A stretch of DNA of 64,000 bases. It comes from Vibrio maritimus. Lineage in GTDB: Bacteria; Pseudomonadota; Gammaproteobacteria; Enterobacterales; Vibrionaceae. Position 1 is the first letter of the stretch. Each line of letters begins with the position of its first letter. Below the pieces are notes generated by a model. That model saw only the letters and a list, made by a program, of their open reading frames with translations, searched no databases and was not told the DNA's origin. The position numbers were made by a program, and so were the translations under genes. The stretch is from assembly GCA_000755425.1 (NCBI GenBank), contig BBMT01000003.1:248001-312000 (forward strand), given 5' to 3'. Below are positions 29,922-40,083 of the stretch, piece by piece.

Positions 29922-30497
29922 ATGAACTTTCTCGCTCATTTACATATTGCCGAATATTGTGACAGTAGTTTACTGGGAAACTTGTTGGGGGATTTTGTCA
30001 AAGGTGATCCAACTAAGATCTATCAACAGGAAGTTGCTGAAGGCATCATGCTGCATCGATTCGTCGATTCCTATACAGACAATCACCCTATCATGAAGCA
30101 GTGCAAAACCTTATTTGATGCTGATCTAAAGCGCTTTTCGCCTATCGCGATGGATATGTTTTGGGATCATTGTCTAGCGAAACATTGGACAAGTTTTCAT
30201 TCCCAATCGCTAGCGCAGTTTGTCGATAATGCAGAGCTGACCATTAAGCAGACCTCAGCCCCATTACCGGAGCGATTTGTTCGTATGAGCACTCATATGT
30301 GGCAAGGGCGCTGGCTTGAGTCGTATCAAGATTTCGATAACATTAAGTTTGCCCTTGAGAGAATGTCTCTGCGAAGCATGCGCATGGCACCGCTGGCAGA
30401 GTGTGGCGAACAGTTGGAGGAAAACTATCTGCAATTTTCAGAGTTTTTCAGTCAGTTATATCCAGAGGTGTTAGAAAAAGCAAAAACAGCAGGCTAA
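29922..30497 (+). CDS. acpH: Acyl carrier protein phosphodiesterase AcpH (DUF479)
   Basis: Intact 191-residue HD-like hydrolase that removes the 4'-phosphopantetheine arm from holo-ACP. Family features are the start MNFLAHLHIAEYCDSSLLGN, LLGDFVKGDP, GIMLHRFVDSYTDNHP with metal-ligand His/Asp residues, and MDMFWDHCLAKHW. RBS AGGGTG precedes ATG 29922. It is 88 bp upstream of the DEAD-box helicase gene in the same direction and may be co-transcribed. Confidence 0.92.
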   Translation: MNFLAHLHIAEYCDSSLLGNLLGDFVKGDPTKIYQQEVAEGIMLHRFVDSYTDNHPIMKQCKTLFDADLKRFSPIAMDMFWDHCLAKHWTSFHSQSLAQFVDNAELTIKQTSAPLPERFVRMSTHMWQGRWLESYQDFDNIKFALERMSLRSMRMAPLAECGEQLEENYLQFSEFFSQLYPEVLEKAKTAG

Positions 30498-30585
30498 TCA
30501 ATAGAGTCGATAAGAATAGCATTAACCTAACGCTTGGTTTCTGGTACACTCGCGACCCTTTTGAATACATCCTGTTGGCGACGTT

Positions 30586-31878
30586 ATGACAGACAAGACT
30601 TTACTCGATACTGCCAGTGAGCAGTCCACCTTTGACGCCTTTGCATTTAGCGACACGCTAAAGCAAAACCTTGCTGATCTTAATTACACCTCGCCGACAC
30701 CGATTCAGGAAAAAGCCATTCCTTTTGTCTTGGACGGCAAAGATATTCTTGCAGGTGCGCAAACAGGCACAGGTAAAACCGCCGCATTTGGTTTGCCACT
30801 GATTCAGAAACTGCTCGATGATCCAAAGCCAAGAGAGGCGGACAGTAAAGTCATTCGCGCCCTTATTCTCACTCCAACTCGTGAGCTCGCGCAGCAAGTG
30901 TTTGATAGCTTAGTTCAATACACACAATCGACTGAGCTTAAAGTCGTTGTCGCGTATGGCGGAACCAGTATCGGCGTGCAAACAAAAAACCTGCGTGGCG
31001 GTGCGGATATCCTAGTGGCAACACCTGGTCGTCTCCTTGACCACCAACATACACGCAATCTAACACTTGCTGAGTGTGAGTACTTGGTACTGGATGAAGC
31101 AGACCGTATGTTGGACATGGGCTTTATGCCGGATTTAAACCGCATCTTGAAGCGCTTACCAAAAGAGCGTCAAAACATGATGTTCTCGGCAACGTTCGAG
31201 CAGCGTATTAAAACTCTCGCACATCGCATTATGGATCAGCCAGTAGAAGTGCAGGTGACGCCAGCAAACTCGACGGCAGATACTGTTAAGCAAATGGTTT
31301 ACCCAGTCGATAAAAAGCGCAAACACGAGCTACTGGCCTACTTAATTGGTTCACGTAATTGGCAGCAAGTTCTTGTCTTTACTAAAACAAAGCAGGGCAG
31401 TGATGCACTGGCGAAAGAGTTGAAGCTCGATGGTATTAAAGCGGTATCGATAAATGGTGATAAAAGCCAAGGCGCCCGCCAAAAAGCCCTCGATGATTTT
31501 AAATCGGGCGCAGTTCGTGCGTTGATTGCAACCGACGTAGCAGCCCGTGGGCTAGATATCCAACAGCTGGAACAAGTCGTGAACTATGATTTGCCGTACA
31601 AGGCAGAAGACTATATTCACCGTATTGGCCGCACTGGTCGAGCAGGTAAAGCGGGACTTGCGGTATCTCTAATGAGCCACGACGAGCAGTACCTTCTAGA
31701 AGCGATCGAGCGCTTGTTGGACTCACGTTTACCTCAAGAGTGGCTGGCGGGATTTGAACCAAGCCCTGAATCGGAAATTGAACCTGATCGCGCGCCACGC
31801 AGACGTGGTAGAGGTGCCGACAAACGTAAGATGAAAGCCAAGCTGAAGATCCACGCTGGGCGGGGTAAGAAACGCTAG
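30586..31878 (+). CDS. DEAD-box ATP-dependent RNA helicase, RhlE-like
   Basis: Intact 430-residue helicase. Motifs in order are the Q motif (FSDTLKQNL with TSPTPIQEKAIP), Walker A AQTGTGKTAAFGLP, Ia TPTRELAQQ, Ib TPGRLLDHQ, II VLDEADRMLDMGF, III SATF, IV LVFTKTKQGSD, V ATDVAARGLDI and VI HRIGRTGRAGKAG. The basic C-terminal tail PRRRGRGADKRKMKAKLK binds RNA. It probably acts in ribosome assembly or mRNA turnover, like RhlE/SrmB proteins; which paralogue is not certain. A terminator follows. Confidence 0.93.
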   Translation: MTDKTLLDTASEQSTFDAFAFSDTLKQNLADLNYTSPTPIQEKAIPFVLDGKDILAGAQTGTGKTAAFGLPLIQKLLDDPKPREADSKVIRALILTPTRELAQQVFDSLVQYTQSTELKVVVAYGGTSIGVQTKNLRGGADILVATPGRLLDHQHTRNLTLAECEYLVLDEADRMLDMGFMPDLNRILKRLPKERQNMMFSATFEQRIKTLAHRIMDQPVEVQVTPANSTADTVKQMVYPVDKKRKHELLAYLIGSRNWQQVLVFTKTKQGSDALAKELKLDGIKAVSINGDKSQGARQKALDDFKSGAVRALIATDVAARGLDIQQLEQVVNYDLPYKAEDYIHRIGRTGRAGKAGLAVSLMSHDEQYLLEAIERLLDSRLPQEWLAGFEPSPESEIEPDRAPRRRGRGADKRKMKAKLKIHAGRGKKR

Positions 31879-31897
31879 GTTTTGTTAACATCTACCG

Positions 31898-31930
31898 AAA
31901 AGACAGGCTTTTGAGTCTGTCTTTTCTTTT
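31898..31930 (+). terminator. Rho-independent terminator after the helicase gene
   Basis: AAAAGACAG (31898-31906) pairs with CTGTCTTTT (31917-31925), followed by CTTTT. Confidence 0.75.
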
Positions 31931-32086
31931 ATCTGGCGCATGTTTTATAAATCATTTCGTTTGATTTTTCGCCAACAATCAGGTTGTTAATGATAACAAC
32001 TCTCATTTGTTAATTGTTGGTTACAATTGTTAACTAGCCATTAAGGGGTAGGGCTGATTACTATTTCTCCAACCAAGGAGGAATGT

Positions 32087-33021
32087 ATGAGACGCTTCGA
32101 GAACATACTTTTTGCAACCCAAGGTTTACCCGGCCATAGTGACGCGTTGTCGCAAGCGTATTGTTAGCGGCCAATAACAAGGTTCCAGTTAAGGGCTTAA
32201 TCGCGAGTCCCACCTTTCCTGACGAGCTTGCAGAGTATCAACATGCTTACGAAAGCTCTCTTCAAGATTCGTTGCACCAGAGTGTGGGCAAAACGCGTGC
32301 AGAGCAAAATATCGCTGACCATGAGGTGTCGTTTCCCATTGAGGTTCAAAGTAGCGAGCAACCAGCGGTGTGTATTATTCGTCACGTCCTCAATCACCAC
32401 AACGATCTAGTTATCAAAGAAGCGGAACCTGTCTCAGAAGATGGTGATGGCTTTAAAGCGATCGATATGACGCTTCTTCGAAAGTGTCCTAGTCCGGTTT
32501 GGCTTCATAAACCCACCTCTAAACCTAAGAACAAGCGTCGCGTTGCAGTGGCGATTGATCCCGCAACCTCTACTAGTGAGCAGCACACACTCGCTCTAAG
32601 GTTGCTTGAGCTATCTCGTTCCATTGCCGATAGTTGCGACAGTCGTCTGCACGTAATCTCTTGCTGGCAGCACTACATGGAGAACTATCTAGATAGAAAT
32701 ATCTGGATAAAAATCGAACATGAAGATGTGGCGAATGAGGTGGAGAGCGAGCGAGTGCGTCATCAAGAAGCTTTAAATGCTCTTATTGATGAGTCACTAA
32801 TTCATGGTGATACCGTTATTCATCATTTACACGGCAAAGCAGACGATCTGCTACCAAAATGCGTACATGAACAAGACATCGACGTCCTAGTCATGGGGAC
32901 TGTTGCCAGAACCGGTATATCTGGGTTCGTGATTGGCAACACTGCAGAGAACGTGTTGCAGTCAATCAACTGTTCATTGGTCGCGCTCAAACCTGCGGGG
33001 TTTAAGACGCCGATTGAATGA
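32087..33021 (+). CDS. Tandem universal stress protein, UspE-like (frameshifted near 32157)
   Basis: ATG 32087 follows CCAAGGAGG and encodes MRRFENILFATQGLPGHSDA. The frame is then lost at GCGTATTG; one added G gives ALSQAVLLAANNKVPVKGLI. Two Usp domains are present in about 311 residues. The first is degenerate; the second (KNKRRVAVAIDPATSTSEQH onward) has the ATP-binding pattern GTVARTGISGFVIGNTAENV. The UspE type is a cytosolic stress protein. It precedes the small zinc-ribbon gene and the Mrp operon, which suggests a common salt/pH-stress setting, by position only. Confidence 0.82.
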
Positions 33022-33170
33022 ACGATCCTAACGGCAATCGAAAATAGGAAAACAACCGAAGCAAAGAATAGGCTCATTAAACAAAAACAATAGAGCCGAT
33101 ACACGCAGTGGAAAAAGTGTTTAGTCTCGTAAATCATCAAACAAATTGTGAGCGATCACAGGAGGATGTC

Positions 33171-33413
33171 ATGAAGCACCATTGTCCACTTTGTCAGACC
33201 GAGCTTGTAGAACGTCATCAAACCCATGTTTGTCCGCGCAATGATATTGGCGATTGTCGCTATGACGCCATTGAATTGCTGAATCAGCAATCTGAGTCCA
33301 TCAACGCAATGGTCGCACACCATCCAGACTCCATTCCTTCTCAGGTCTCTGAAGGGTGCTTTAGCACCTATTTCTATTACGTCCAATTACACTGTTTGCA
33401 CAGAGGAGAGTGA
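33171..33413 (+). CDS. Small zinc-ribbon-like protein
   Basis: ATG 33171 has the strong site CAGGAGG 7 bases upstream, so I prefer it over the earlier in-frame start. The product is 80 residues, MKHHCPLCQTELVERHQTHV, then CPRNDIGDCRYD. The CPLC...HxxxCP...C arrangement is consistent with one zinc site. The remainder is helical with no known domain. It lies 59 bp before mrpA and may be co-transcribed with it. Function unknown. Confidence 0.68.
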   Translation: MKHHCPLCQTELVERHQTHVCPRNDIGDCRYDAIELLNQQSESINAMVAHHPDSIPSQVSEGCFSTYFYYVQLHCLHRGE

Positions 33414-33471
33414 GCCTTGTTAGGCTCGCTCGCCCTATGCCTACGTTACTGGAAGAGGGGATAAGTCGTTA

Positions 33472-36139
33472 ATGATGGTAAACGGATTAGACAGAGCACA
33501 GATTAAACAGTCGTCAAAACAAAAGCATATGCTGTGGTTGTTTGCAGCTCTGCCTGCTGCGCTGTTTGTCGTTATTACCTACTGGTATCACCCATCTGGT
33601 GTGTCTTGGCATCTCGCTTGGGTGCCCAGTCTTGGTATCGATCTAAGTTTTCGACTGAGCGGCCTTTCCTATCTGTTCGCTGCCATGATCACCGGCGTTG
33701 GTGTGATGGTGCAGCTTTATGCCATCGCATATCTAAAGGGCTACCCTGATAGGGGGCTGTTTCACACTTACTTGACGCTCTTCATGTTGGCTATGCTGGG
33801 TGTTGTGGTGAGCGACAATATCTTGCTTCTGTTTATTTTCTGGGAATTAACCACGCTGACCTCTTATTTGTTGATTGGCTTTAATCACGACAAAAGCCAG
33901 TCTCGAACAAACGCTTTACAGTCACTCATGGTCACGGGTGCGGGCGGATTAGCGCTGTTGGCCGGCCTCATTCTGTTGGGAGAGGCCGCAGGTAGTTATC
34001 AACTGAGCGTCATTATCGATAATCAACAGGGCATTGCACAAAACTCATCTTACACAGTTTCAATGATCTTGGTGCTCATCGGTGCTTTTACTAAGTCTGC
34101 CCAGTTTCCATTTCATTTTTGGCTACCCAATGCGATGGCCGCGCCAACACCAGTGAGCGCGTATCTGCACTCCTCAACCATGGTTAAAGCTGGTGTGTTT
34201 CTGCTTGCGTTGCTTTCGCCCATCTACGCTCAATCAGATGTCTGGTTTTACACGCTCATCACTGTCGGCGGTTTTACTGCCTTTGGTGTGCATTGTTGGC
34301 CTTCAAGCAGACAGACCTAAAGTTGATGCTGGCCTACAGCACTAATGTGATACTCGGGATGTTGGTGCTGCTCATTGGTATTGGTAGTGAGCTAGCGTTG
34401 GTGTCAGCGCTGTTATTGATCATTGCCCACGCCTTTTACAAGGCAGCGCTGTTTATGGTGGTGGGGAACATTGATAAGGCAACCGGCACACGTGACATTC
34501 GCGTTTTGCGTGGTTTAAGCGGCGTCTTAGTGCTCTCTTTGATAGTCGCCATCGTCGCAGCGCTTTCAAAATCTGGGGTTCCACCCTTTATGGGGTTCCT
34601 TAGTAAAGAATATATGTATAAAGCGCTACTTGAGACCAATACTTACGTGCTTATCTTGCTGTTGGTGGTCAATGCGCTCATGGTGTCATTGGCGCTGTCT
34701 CTAATATTAAAGCCGTTTCTATCTAAGGCAGGTCAAAGTCATAAACAGGCAAAGCGATAGAGCACAACGTCATGCTTTGGATCCCGCCAGCATTACTGGC
34801 ATTAGGTAGCTTTATTGTTCCTGTGCTCGCCCTAAGCTGGCTCAATGATAATATTGTTACTCCCGGAGTAAACACTGTCGCGCCTCAAGTCGTCGCACAG
34901 GGTGTCAAGCTGTGGCAAGGCGTGAATCTGCCACTTGTGCTCAGTGGTATTACTCTGGCGCTTGGCGTGCTGTTTCATAAGTTGTCGGCCACTTATCACG
35001 ATTGGTGGGAGAAGAAGACATTCAAACTGCCTGTTGCTGACGATGTGTTCCATAAGGTCATGGCAGGGTTGGTTTCTGTGGCGAAATGGCAAACGCAGCG
35101 ATTACAACACACACGCTTAGGTGGCTATGCGCTAACGTCATTTTTGTTTTTGTCATTACTGTTGTTGTCCCAGCTATCGATTGGAAACATCCCTTGGTCA
35201 TCAGTGGCCGCCGAATTCACCTCGCTTGAAGCTGTGATTGCTCTAGTGATGATCGCTTCAGTCGGGCTTTGCATTGTTGCGACATCAAGGCTACTCGCTG
35301 TCGCTGCATTGGGTGTGATAGGTTTTATGTCGACTCTGGTGTTTATGCTTTACAGCGCACCAGACGTAGCAAAGACCTTACTTCTGGTTGAAACCTTGCT
35401 GGTGGTGTTTGTCGCACTGCTTATACGGCACATGCCTATGTTTTCGACCGTTCCAAAACACAGCAGTAAACGCAGAGCGGTTCATGCGACTGTCGCTCTT
35501 ATTATTGGTGCTTCGGTTACTGCACTTCTCATTACCATCACTGCACAACCCATTGATTTTACGCTATCCAACTTCTTCGCAGAGCAGAGCGTTCCGGGCG
35601 GCCATGGACGCAATATTGTGAATGTGATTCTGGTGGACTTCCGAGCGTTCGATACCTTTGGTGAAGTTGTGGTGGTTGTGATCGCGGGCATCTCTGCAGT
35701 GAGTCTTCTTAATACTGGCGCTCACAAGCAGAATCGCATCCATTCACTGATCTTCGCGACAACGGCTCACATTGTTGCGGCCTTGATGTTGGTGTTCTCC
35801 CTCTACTTACTGCTAAGAGGTCATAATTCTCCGGGCGGTGGCTTTATCGGTGCACTGATCGCTGTTATTGGCCTATCGCTTCTGATGTTTGCTGAGTCTC
35901 CGCGCTACGTTCGCGAGCGACTTTACTACTCACCATTTGGCATTGCGATGTTTGGTATCGCCCTGAGCGCTCTATCGGGTGTCGTTAGCTTGCTGTTTGG
36001 GCTGCCTTACCTCACTGGCTTATGGTGGAAAGAGGTGCTGCCGCTCGGAACACCGCTTGTGTTTGATGTGGGGATCTATTTGGCGATCATCGGTGGTGTG
36101 ATGGGGATGTTACTTCATGTCAACGAGGAGCTCGACTAA
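33472..36139 (+). CDS. mrpA: Na+(K+)/H+ antiporter subunit A fused to B, MrpA' (group 2 Mrp; two frameshifts)
   Basis: Complex I NuoL-like antiporter subunit. The N-terminal part holds FIFWELTTLTSYLLIGFNHD, FPFHFWLPNAMAAPTPVSAY and LHSSTMVKAGVFLL. After a lost base near 34292 it continues LAFKQTDLKLMLAYSTNV. After another near 34757 it continues IEHNVMLWIPPALLALGSF. The C-terminus carries an MrpB-like domain (LLLRGHNSPGGGFIGALIAV), so mrpA and mrpB are fused as in group 2 systems. Restored length is about 889 residues. Its stop overlaps mrpC (TAATG). The complex exchanges monovalent cations for protons across the inner membrane. Confidence 0.9.
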
Positions 36140-36488
36140 TGGAAATATTATGGAGTACGGTGATTGGCGTGTTTGTTGCGGCGGGTGTTTACTTAATGCT
36201 TGAGCGACATTTTCTTCGGGTGATTTTTGGCCTGATACTACTGAGTAACGCGGTCAATCTAGCCATCTTCACCAGCGGACGCTTGAATCTGGCTCAGCTC
36301 CCTTGATTGCTGATGATAAGGCGCTGCCTCCTGAGGGTTTCGTCAATCCGTTACCACAAGCTCTGGTACTCACTGCCATTGTGATCGGCTTTGGTCTGCT
36401 TGTCTTTGCTCTCCTGCTTTTCTACCGCGCCTACCAAGAAACGGGCAGTGCTGACATTGAGTCGCTAACGCGCTCAGAGGAGGAGTGA
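36139..36488 (+). CDS. mrpC: Mrp antiporter subunit C (NuoK-like; frameshifted near 36289)
   Basis: The start ATG 36139 overlaps the mrpA stop. MEILWSTVIGVFVAAGVYLM, then LERHFLRVIFGLILLSNAVN, is the NuoK/MrpC pattern. Near 36289 a base is missing; the second frame reads GSAPLIADDKALPPEGFVNP, then LPQALVLTAIVIGFGL, the conserved third helix. Restored length is 116 residues with three spans. The stop overlaps the mrpD start (TGATG). Confidence 0.9.
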
Positions 36489-37977
36489 TGATTGAGCTCG
36501 TATTAACCTTACCTGTGGTGATTTCACTGCTCACGGCAGTACTAGTGTTTTTTGTTCGAAGCTGCTCATCATGGGTGGATAGGATTAGTGGTATCAGCGC
36601 GGTAGGAACCTTGCTGGTCTGCGTTGGACTGTTAGTTGCTATCGTGAATTCTGAACCGCAAGCAGTGGCCTTTGGTCAATGGGCGGCGCCATTTGGGATC
36701 GTGTTTGTAGCGGATTACCTCAGTGCTGCCATGGTACTTGTCACTGCTATTATCGGCGGCGTGTGCGTGTTTTACGCAATGGCAGATCTCGCTAGTAAGC
36801 ATCATATGGTGTTTATCATGCTTTAATTCATGTGCTTTTAGCTGGCGTATATGGCGCGTTTTTAACAGGCGATATCTTCAACCTCTATGTTTGGTTCGAA
36901 GTGATGCTGATTGCGTCGTTTGGTTTGATGGTACTTGATGCAGGGCGCATCCAAGTCGATGGTGCGGTAAAATACGTAGTACTAAACCTTATCTCAACGC
37001 TGGTATTCTTGCTGGCAATAGGGCTTCTTTATGGCGCTACCGGTACTCTGAACTTAGCTGATCTTCACGCCAAAGCTGATTTGATTCCAACCGACACAAA
37101 AGTATTGCTCGCGCTTCTTTTCTTATTCGCTTTTGTCATTAAATCGGCTTTGTTTCCGCTTTTCTCATGGCTTCCTGCTTCGTATCACACCTTGCCGAGT
37201 GCGGTGGTGGCGCTGTTTGCTGGCTTACTCACCAAAGTCGGGGTTTACGCACTAATTAGAATGTTCACCCTAGTGTTTCCTTTAACCGAGAGCGGTTGGC
37301 AGCCGGTTTTACTTTGGGTGGCAGGCCTGACAATGCTAACAGGTGTATTAGGAGCTGCAGCTCAGTTTGATATTAAGCGAATACTCTCTTTTCACATCAT
37401 CAGCCAGATTGGCTATATGATCATGGGGCTAGCGATTTACACACCTTTGGCGTTGGCGGGTGCGATTTTTTATATCGTTCATCACATCATCGTCAAAGCA
37501 AACCTGTTTCTCATCGGAGGGTTTGTCGAGCGCCGTTATGGCTCGAGTCATTTGTCCAAGCTTGGCGGGGTCTACAAATCTATGCCGTTTTTGGCTTTTC
37601 TGTTCATCATACCTGCGTTTTCTCTAGCGGGGTTTCCACCACTGTCTGGATTTTGGGGTAAGTTCTTGGTGATCAAAGACAGTTTGCAGACAGAGCACTA
37701 TGCGCTGGCGGCTACGGCATTGGTGGTGGGGCTGTTAACGATTTTTTCGATGACCAAGATTTGGAGTGAGGCATTTTGGAAACCAGAGCCTTCAGACAGT
37801 GAGGTGACAGTGCTGCCTAGTTTGATTCAGCGACTATATTACGTGCCCATCGTGATATTGACTTCGACAAGCTTGATCATTGGATTTGCCGCAGAGCCTT
37901 TGTTTCAGTTTGCGATGGGGGCAGCGAATCAGCTTCTGGTACCTGAAGCGTATATCCGCGCCGTGTTAGGAGGGTGA
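36488..37977 (+). CDS. mrpD: Mrp antiporter subunit D (NuoM/N-like; frameshifted near 36810)
   Basis: Antiporter-type membrane subunit homologous to NuoM/NuoN. The first part ends SKHHMV. A missing T in the run at 36809-36813 separates it from FYHALIHVLLAGVYGAFLTG, DIFNLYVWFEVMLIASFGLM. Conserved proton-path segments include SALFPLFSWLPASYHTLPSA and FSLAGFPPLSGFWGKFLVIK. Restored length is 496 residues. Both ends overlap neighbouring genes by 1 bp, indicating a tightly coupled operon. Confidence 0.92.
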
Positions 37978-38456
37978 TGATGCGTTATTTTCTACTTAAT
38001 TTGTTCCTCGCGCTGGCTTGGATGCTGATAAACGGCAGTTACACGGGCACCAGTTTTGTGATTGGTTTTGTCGTTGGTTACTTTGCCCTTCGCCTGAGCC
38101 AACCTTTTGGGGTGAAAGCCAGCTACTTTCGTCGTTTTGCTGCGTCGGTGGCGCTGCTTGCCTACTTTATCTACGAGATGATGATTTCGGTGGTTCGGGT
38201 AATGTGGGATGTCATTACACCGACGCATTTGAGTCAGCCCGACATCGTTTATGTCCCGCTCGATGCCAAGACAGACATAGAAATATCCCTTCTCGCTAAT
38301 ATGGTTTCGCTCACACCGGGTAGCCTGTGCCTAGATGTCACGCCAGATAAGAAACACTTGGTCGTTCACGCCATGTTTGCGCCTGAACACCAAGATGTCA
38401 TTGCAAGTATCAAGCAAGGGATGGAGAGACGTATATTGGAGGTGACACGTGGATAA
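37977..38456 (+). CDS. mrpE: Mrp antiporter subunit E
   Basis: Intact, about 159 residues, with the MrpE pattern. Two N-terminal spans (FLLNLFLALAWMLINGSYTG, VIGFVVGYFALRL) lead to the conserved cytoplasmic domain ANMVSLTPGSLCLDVTPD and VHAMFAPE. ATG 37977 overlaps the mrpD stop; ATG 37980 is also possible. The end overlaps mrpF by 8 bp. Confidence 0.92.
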   Translation: MMRYFLLNLFLALAWMLINGSYTGTSFVIGFVVGYFALRLSQPFGVKASYFRRFAASVALLAYFIYEMMISVVRVMWDVITPTHLSQPDIVYVPLDAKTDIEISLLANMVSLTPGSLCLDVTPDKKHLVVHAMFAPEHQDVIASIKQGMERRILEVTRG

Positions 38457-38733
38457 TTGGGTTCAAATGAGTATTCAGTTTGCCTACGTAGGCTTGTTGG
38501 TAAGCTTGGTCTTGGCTTTTGTGAGATTGGCGAAAGGCCCAACTTTGGCCGATAGAGTCATCGCACTGGACTTGATAGCGTTTATTACCATAGGTTTCAT
38601 CGCCATCGTCACTTTGGATACGCAGCAAAAGTCCTTACTCGACATTGCTATAACGCTAGGCTTGGTAGCGTTTCTCGGCACCATTGCGTTTGCGAGACTG
38701 ATAGTGAAGGATAAGAAAGTGGGAGGTGCCTAA
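38449..38733 (+). CDS. mrpF: Mrp antiporter subunit F
   Basis: Intact 94-residue protein with three membrane spans, starting at GTG 38449. The conserved RLAKGPTLADRVIALDLIAF contains the acidic residues typical of MrpF. LLDIAITLGLVAFLGTIAFA forms the last helix. Its stop overlaps the mrpG start by 1 bp. Confidence 0.93.
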   Translation: MDNWVQMSIQFAYVGLLVSLVLAFVRLAKGPTLADRVIALDLIAFITIGFIAIVTLDTQQKSLLDIAITLGLVAFLGTIAFARLIVKDKKVGGA

Positions 38734-39104
38734 TGAGTGTTTTGGTAGCCATTTTACTTGTGTTCGGCACGCTGCTGATTTTAATCGCCAGTATTGGCGT
38801 GGTGCGAATGCCCGATCTGTATACGCGAATGCACGCTGCGACCAAGGCGGGCACGGTAGGACTCGCTGCTCTGCTGTTTGCGGTCGCACTGACGATCCAC
38901 GACCTCACGGTGTTATCGCGAGTGATAGGTACTTTGGTGTTTATCTTATTAACCGCACCAGTTGCCGCGCATTTGCTAGGTAAGAGCATGCAGGCTAGGG
39001 GCTATCAGATCTGGCGTAACCCTAGAACTGTTGAAGTCAAAGCACAAGATAGAGACAAAACGACTTTGAAGAATAAAACGGACGCACAATCCTCAGCGCG
39101 TTAA
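38733..39104 (+). CDS. mrpG: Mrp antiporter subunit G
   Basis: Intact 123-residue protein, three spans. The family signature IGVVRMPDLYTRMHAATKAG is followed by FILLTAPVAAHLLGKSMQA and a charged cytoplasmic tail, QDRDKTTLKNKTDAQ. Last gene of the Mrp operon. The order A'-C-D-E-F-G without separate B is the group 2 arrangement known from Vibrio and Pseudomonas. Confidence 0.93.
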   Translation: MSVLVAILLVFGTLLILIASIGVVRMPDLYTRMHAATKAGTVGLAALLFAVALTIHDLTVLSRVIGTLVFILLTAPVAAHLLGKSMQARGYQIWRNPRTVEVKAQDRDKTTLKNKTDAQSSAR

Positions 39105-39211
39105 ATTGTGGTTATTTGAACCCTGCCACTGTTCGTAGTTTGAACTCTTATTAATAAATGATCTATGCTGCTGATTCCTAAAACAATGAAGATAAAACAC
39201 GGAGCCAAAGC

Positions 39212-39989
39212 ATGGATGTTTTTGACGTTCTTCACCAACACCGTTCTATTCGCCAATATCACGATGATCCTATCTCCCAGAGCTGCTAGATGAAATACTT
39301 CAAGCCGGTGTACGCGCTTCATCCTCTGGCAATATGCAGTCTTACTCGATTATCGTTACTCAAGACAAAGCACGAAGAGAGGCTTTGTATGAGCCCACAT
39401 GAAGCAAAATATGGTGGTCGATGCACCTGTACTTCTCACATTTTGCGCCGATTTTCGCAGAATGCGTAAATGGCTGAAGCAAAGTGACGCACCGTTAAAC
39501 TTCGATAATTTCATGAGTTTCATGATTGCCGCCATCGATGCCACCTTGGTGTCACAAAATGTCGCTATCGCAGCAGAGGCAAAAGGGTTGGGTCTTTGCT
39601 ATATGGGCTCCACGCTAGCTAACTGCGACAAGATTGGCGAAATTCTAGAACTTCCAGAGGGAGTTGTTCCTGTCGTTGGATATTCATTAGGTTATCCTGC
39701 TGAAAACTCAGAGATTCGCGATCGTCTTCCTATGGATGGTTTAGTACATCACGAGGTATACCAAGATCAGGACGATGCCACGATAGAGGCTATCTACAAA
39801 CAGCGTGAAACGGACGGTTGGGCACGCTACATGTCTTATCCAGATCTCAAGAAGATGATCGAAGAGTCCGATGTAGAGAACCTTGCTCAGGTGTACACAA
39901 AACTCAAATATACCCGAGAGTCACATGTGGACTTTTCAAAAAGCGTGTTGAGTTACCTTGAGAAGCAGGGGTTTATGAATCACGACTAA
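39212..39989 (+). CDS. NfsA-like nitroreductase family flavoprotein (two frameshifts)
   Basis: MDVFDVLHQHRSIRQYHDDP, the FMN-binding N-terminus of the family, starts at ATG 39212 after CGGAG. One base is missing near 39279, before ELLDEILQAGVRASSSGNMQ, and one near 39392, before HMKQNMVVDAPVLLTFCADF. DATLVSQNVAIAAEAKGLGL and PVVGYSLGYPAE complete an NfsA/Frp-type FMN reductase of about 259 residues. It probably reduces nitro compounds or quinones with NADPH. Native substrate unknown. Confidence 0.82.
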
Positions 39990-40028
39990 CTCAGTGTTTG
40001 AGTAATCTACACCTCCAGCTTCAATTAC

Positions 40029-40055
40029 GCGGCTTGTCATCAAGCCGCATATTTT
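40029..40055. terminator. Bidirectional terminator
   Basis: GCGGCTTG (40029-40036) and CAAGCCGC (40041-40048) form a perfect stem with a TCAT loop, then ATATTTTCC. It lies between the convergent nitroreductase and yjeH-like genes. Confidence 0.75.
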
Positions 40056-40083
40056 CCTTCTTCTCTTGCTACTTGGCACTCAT

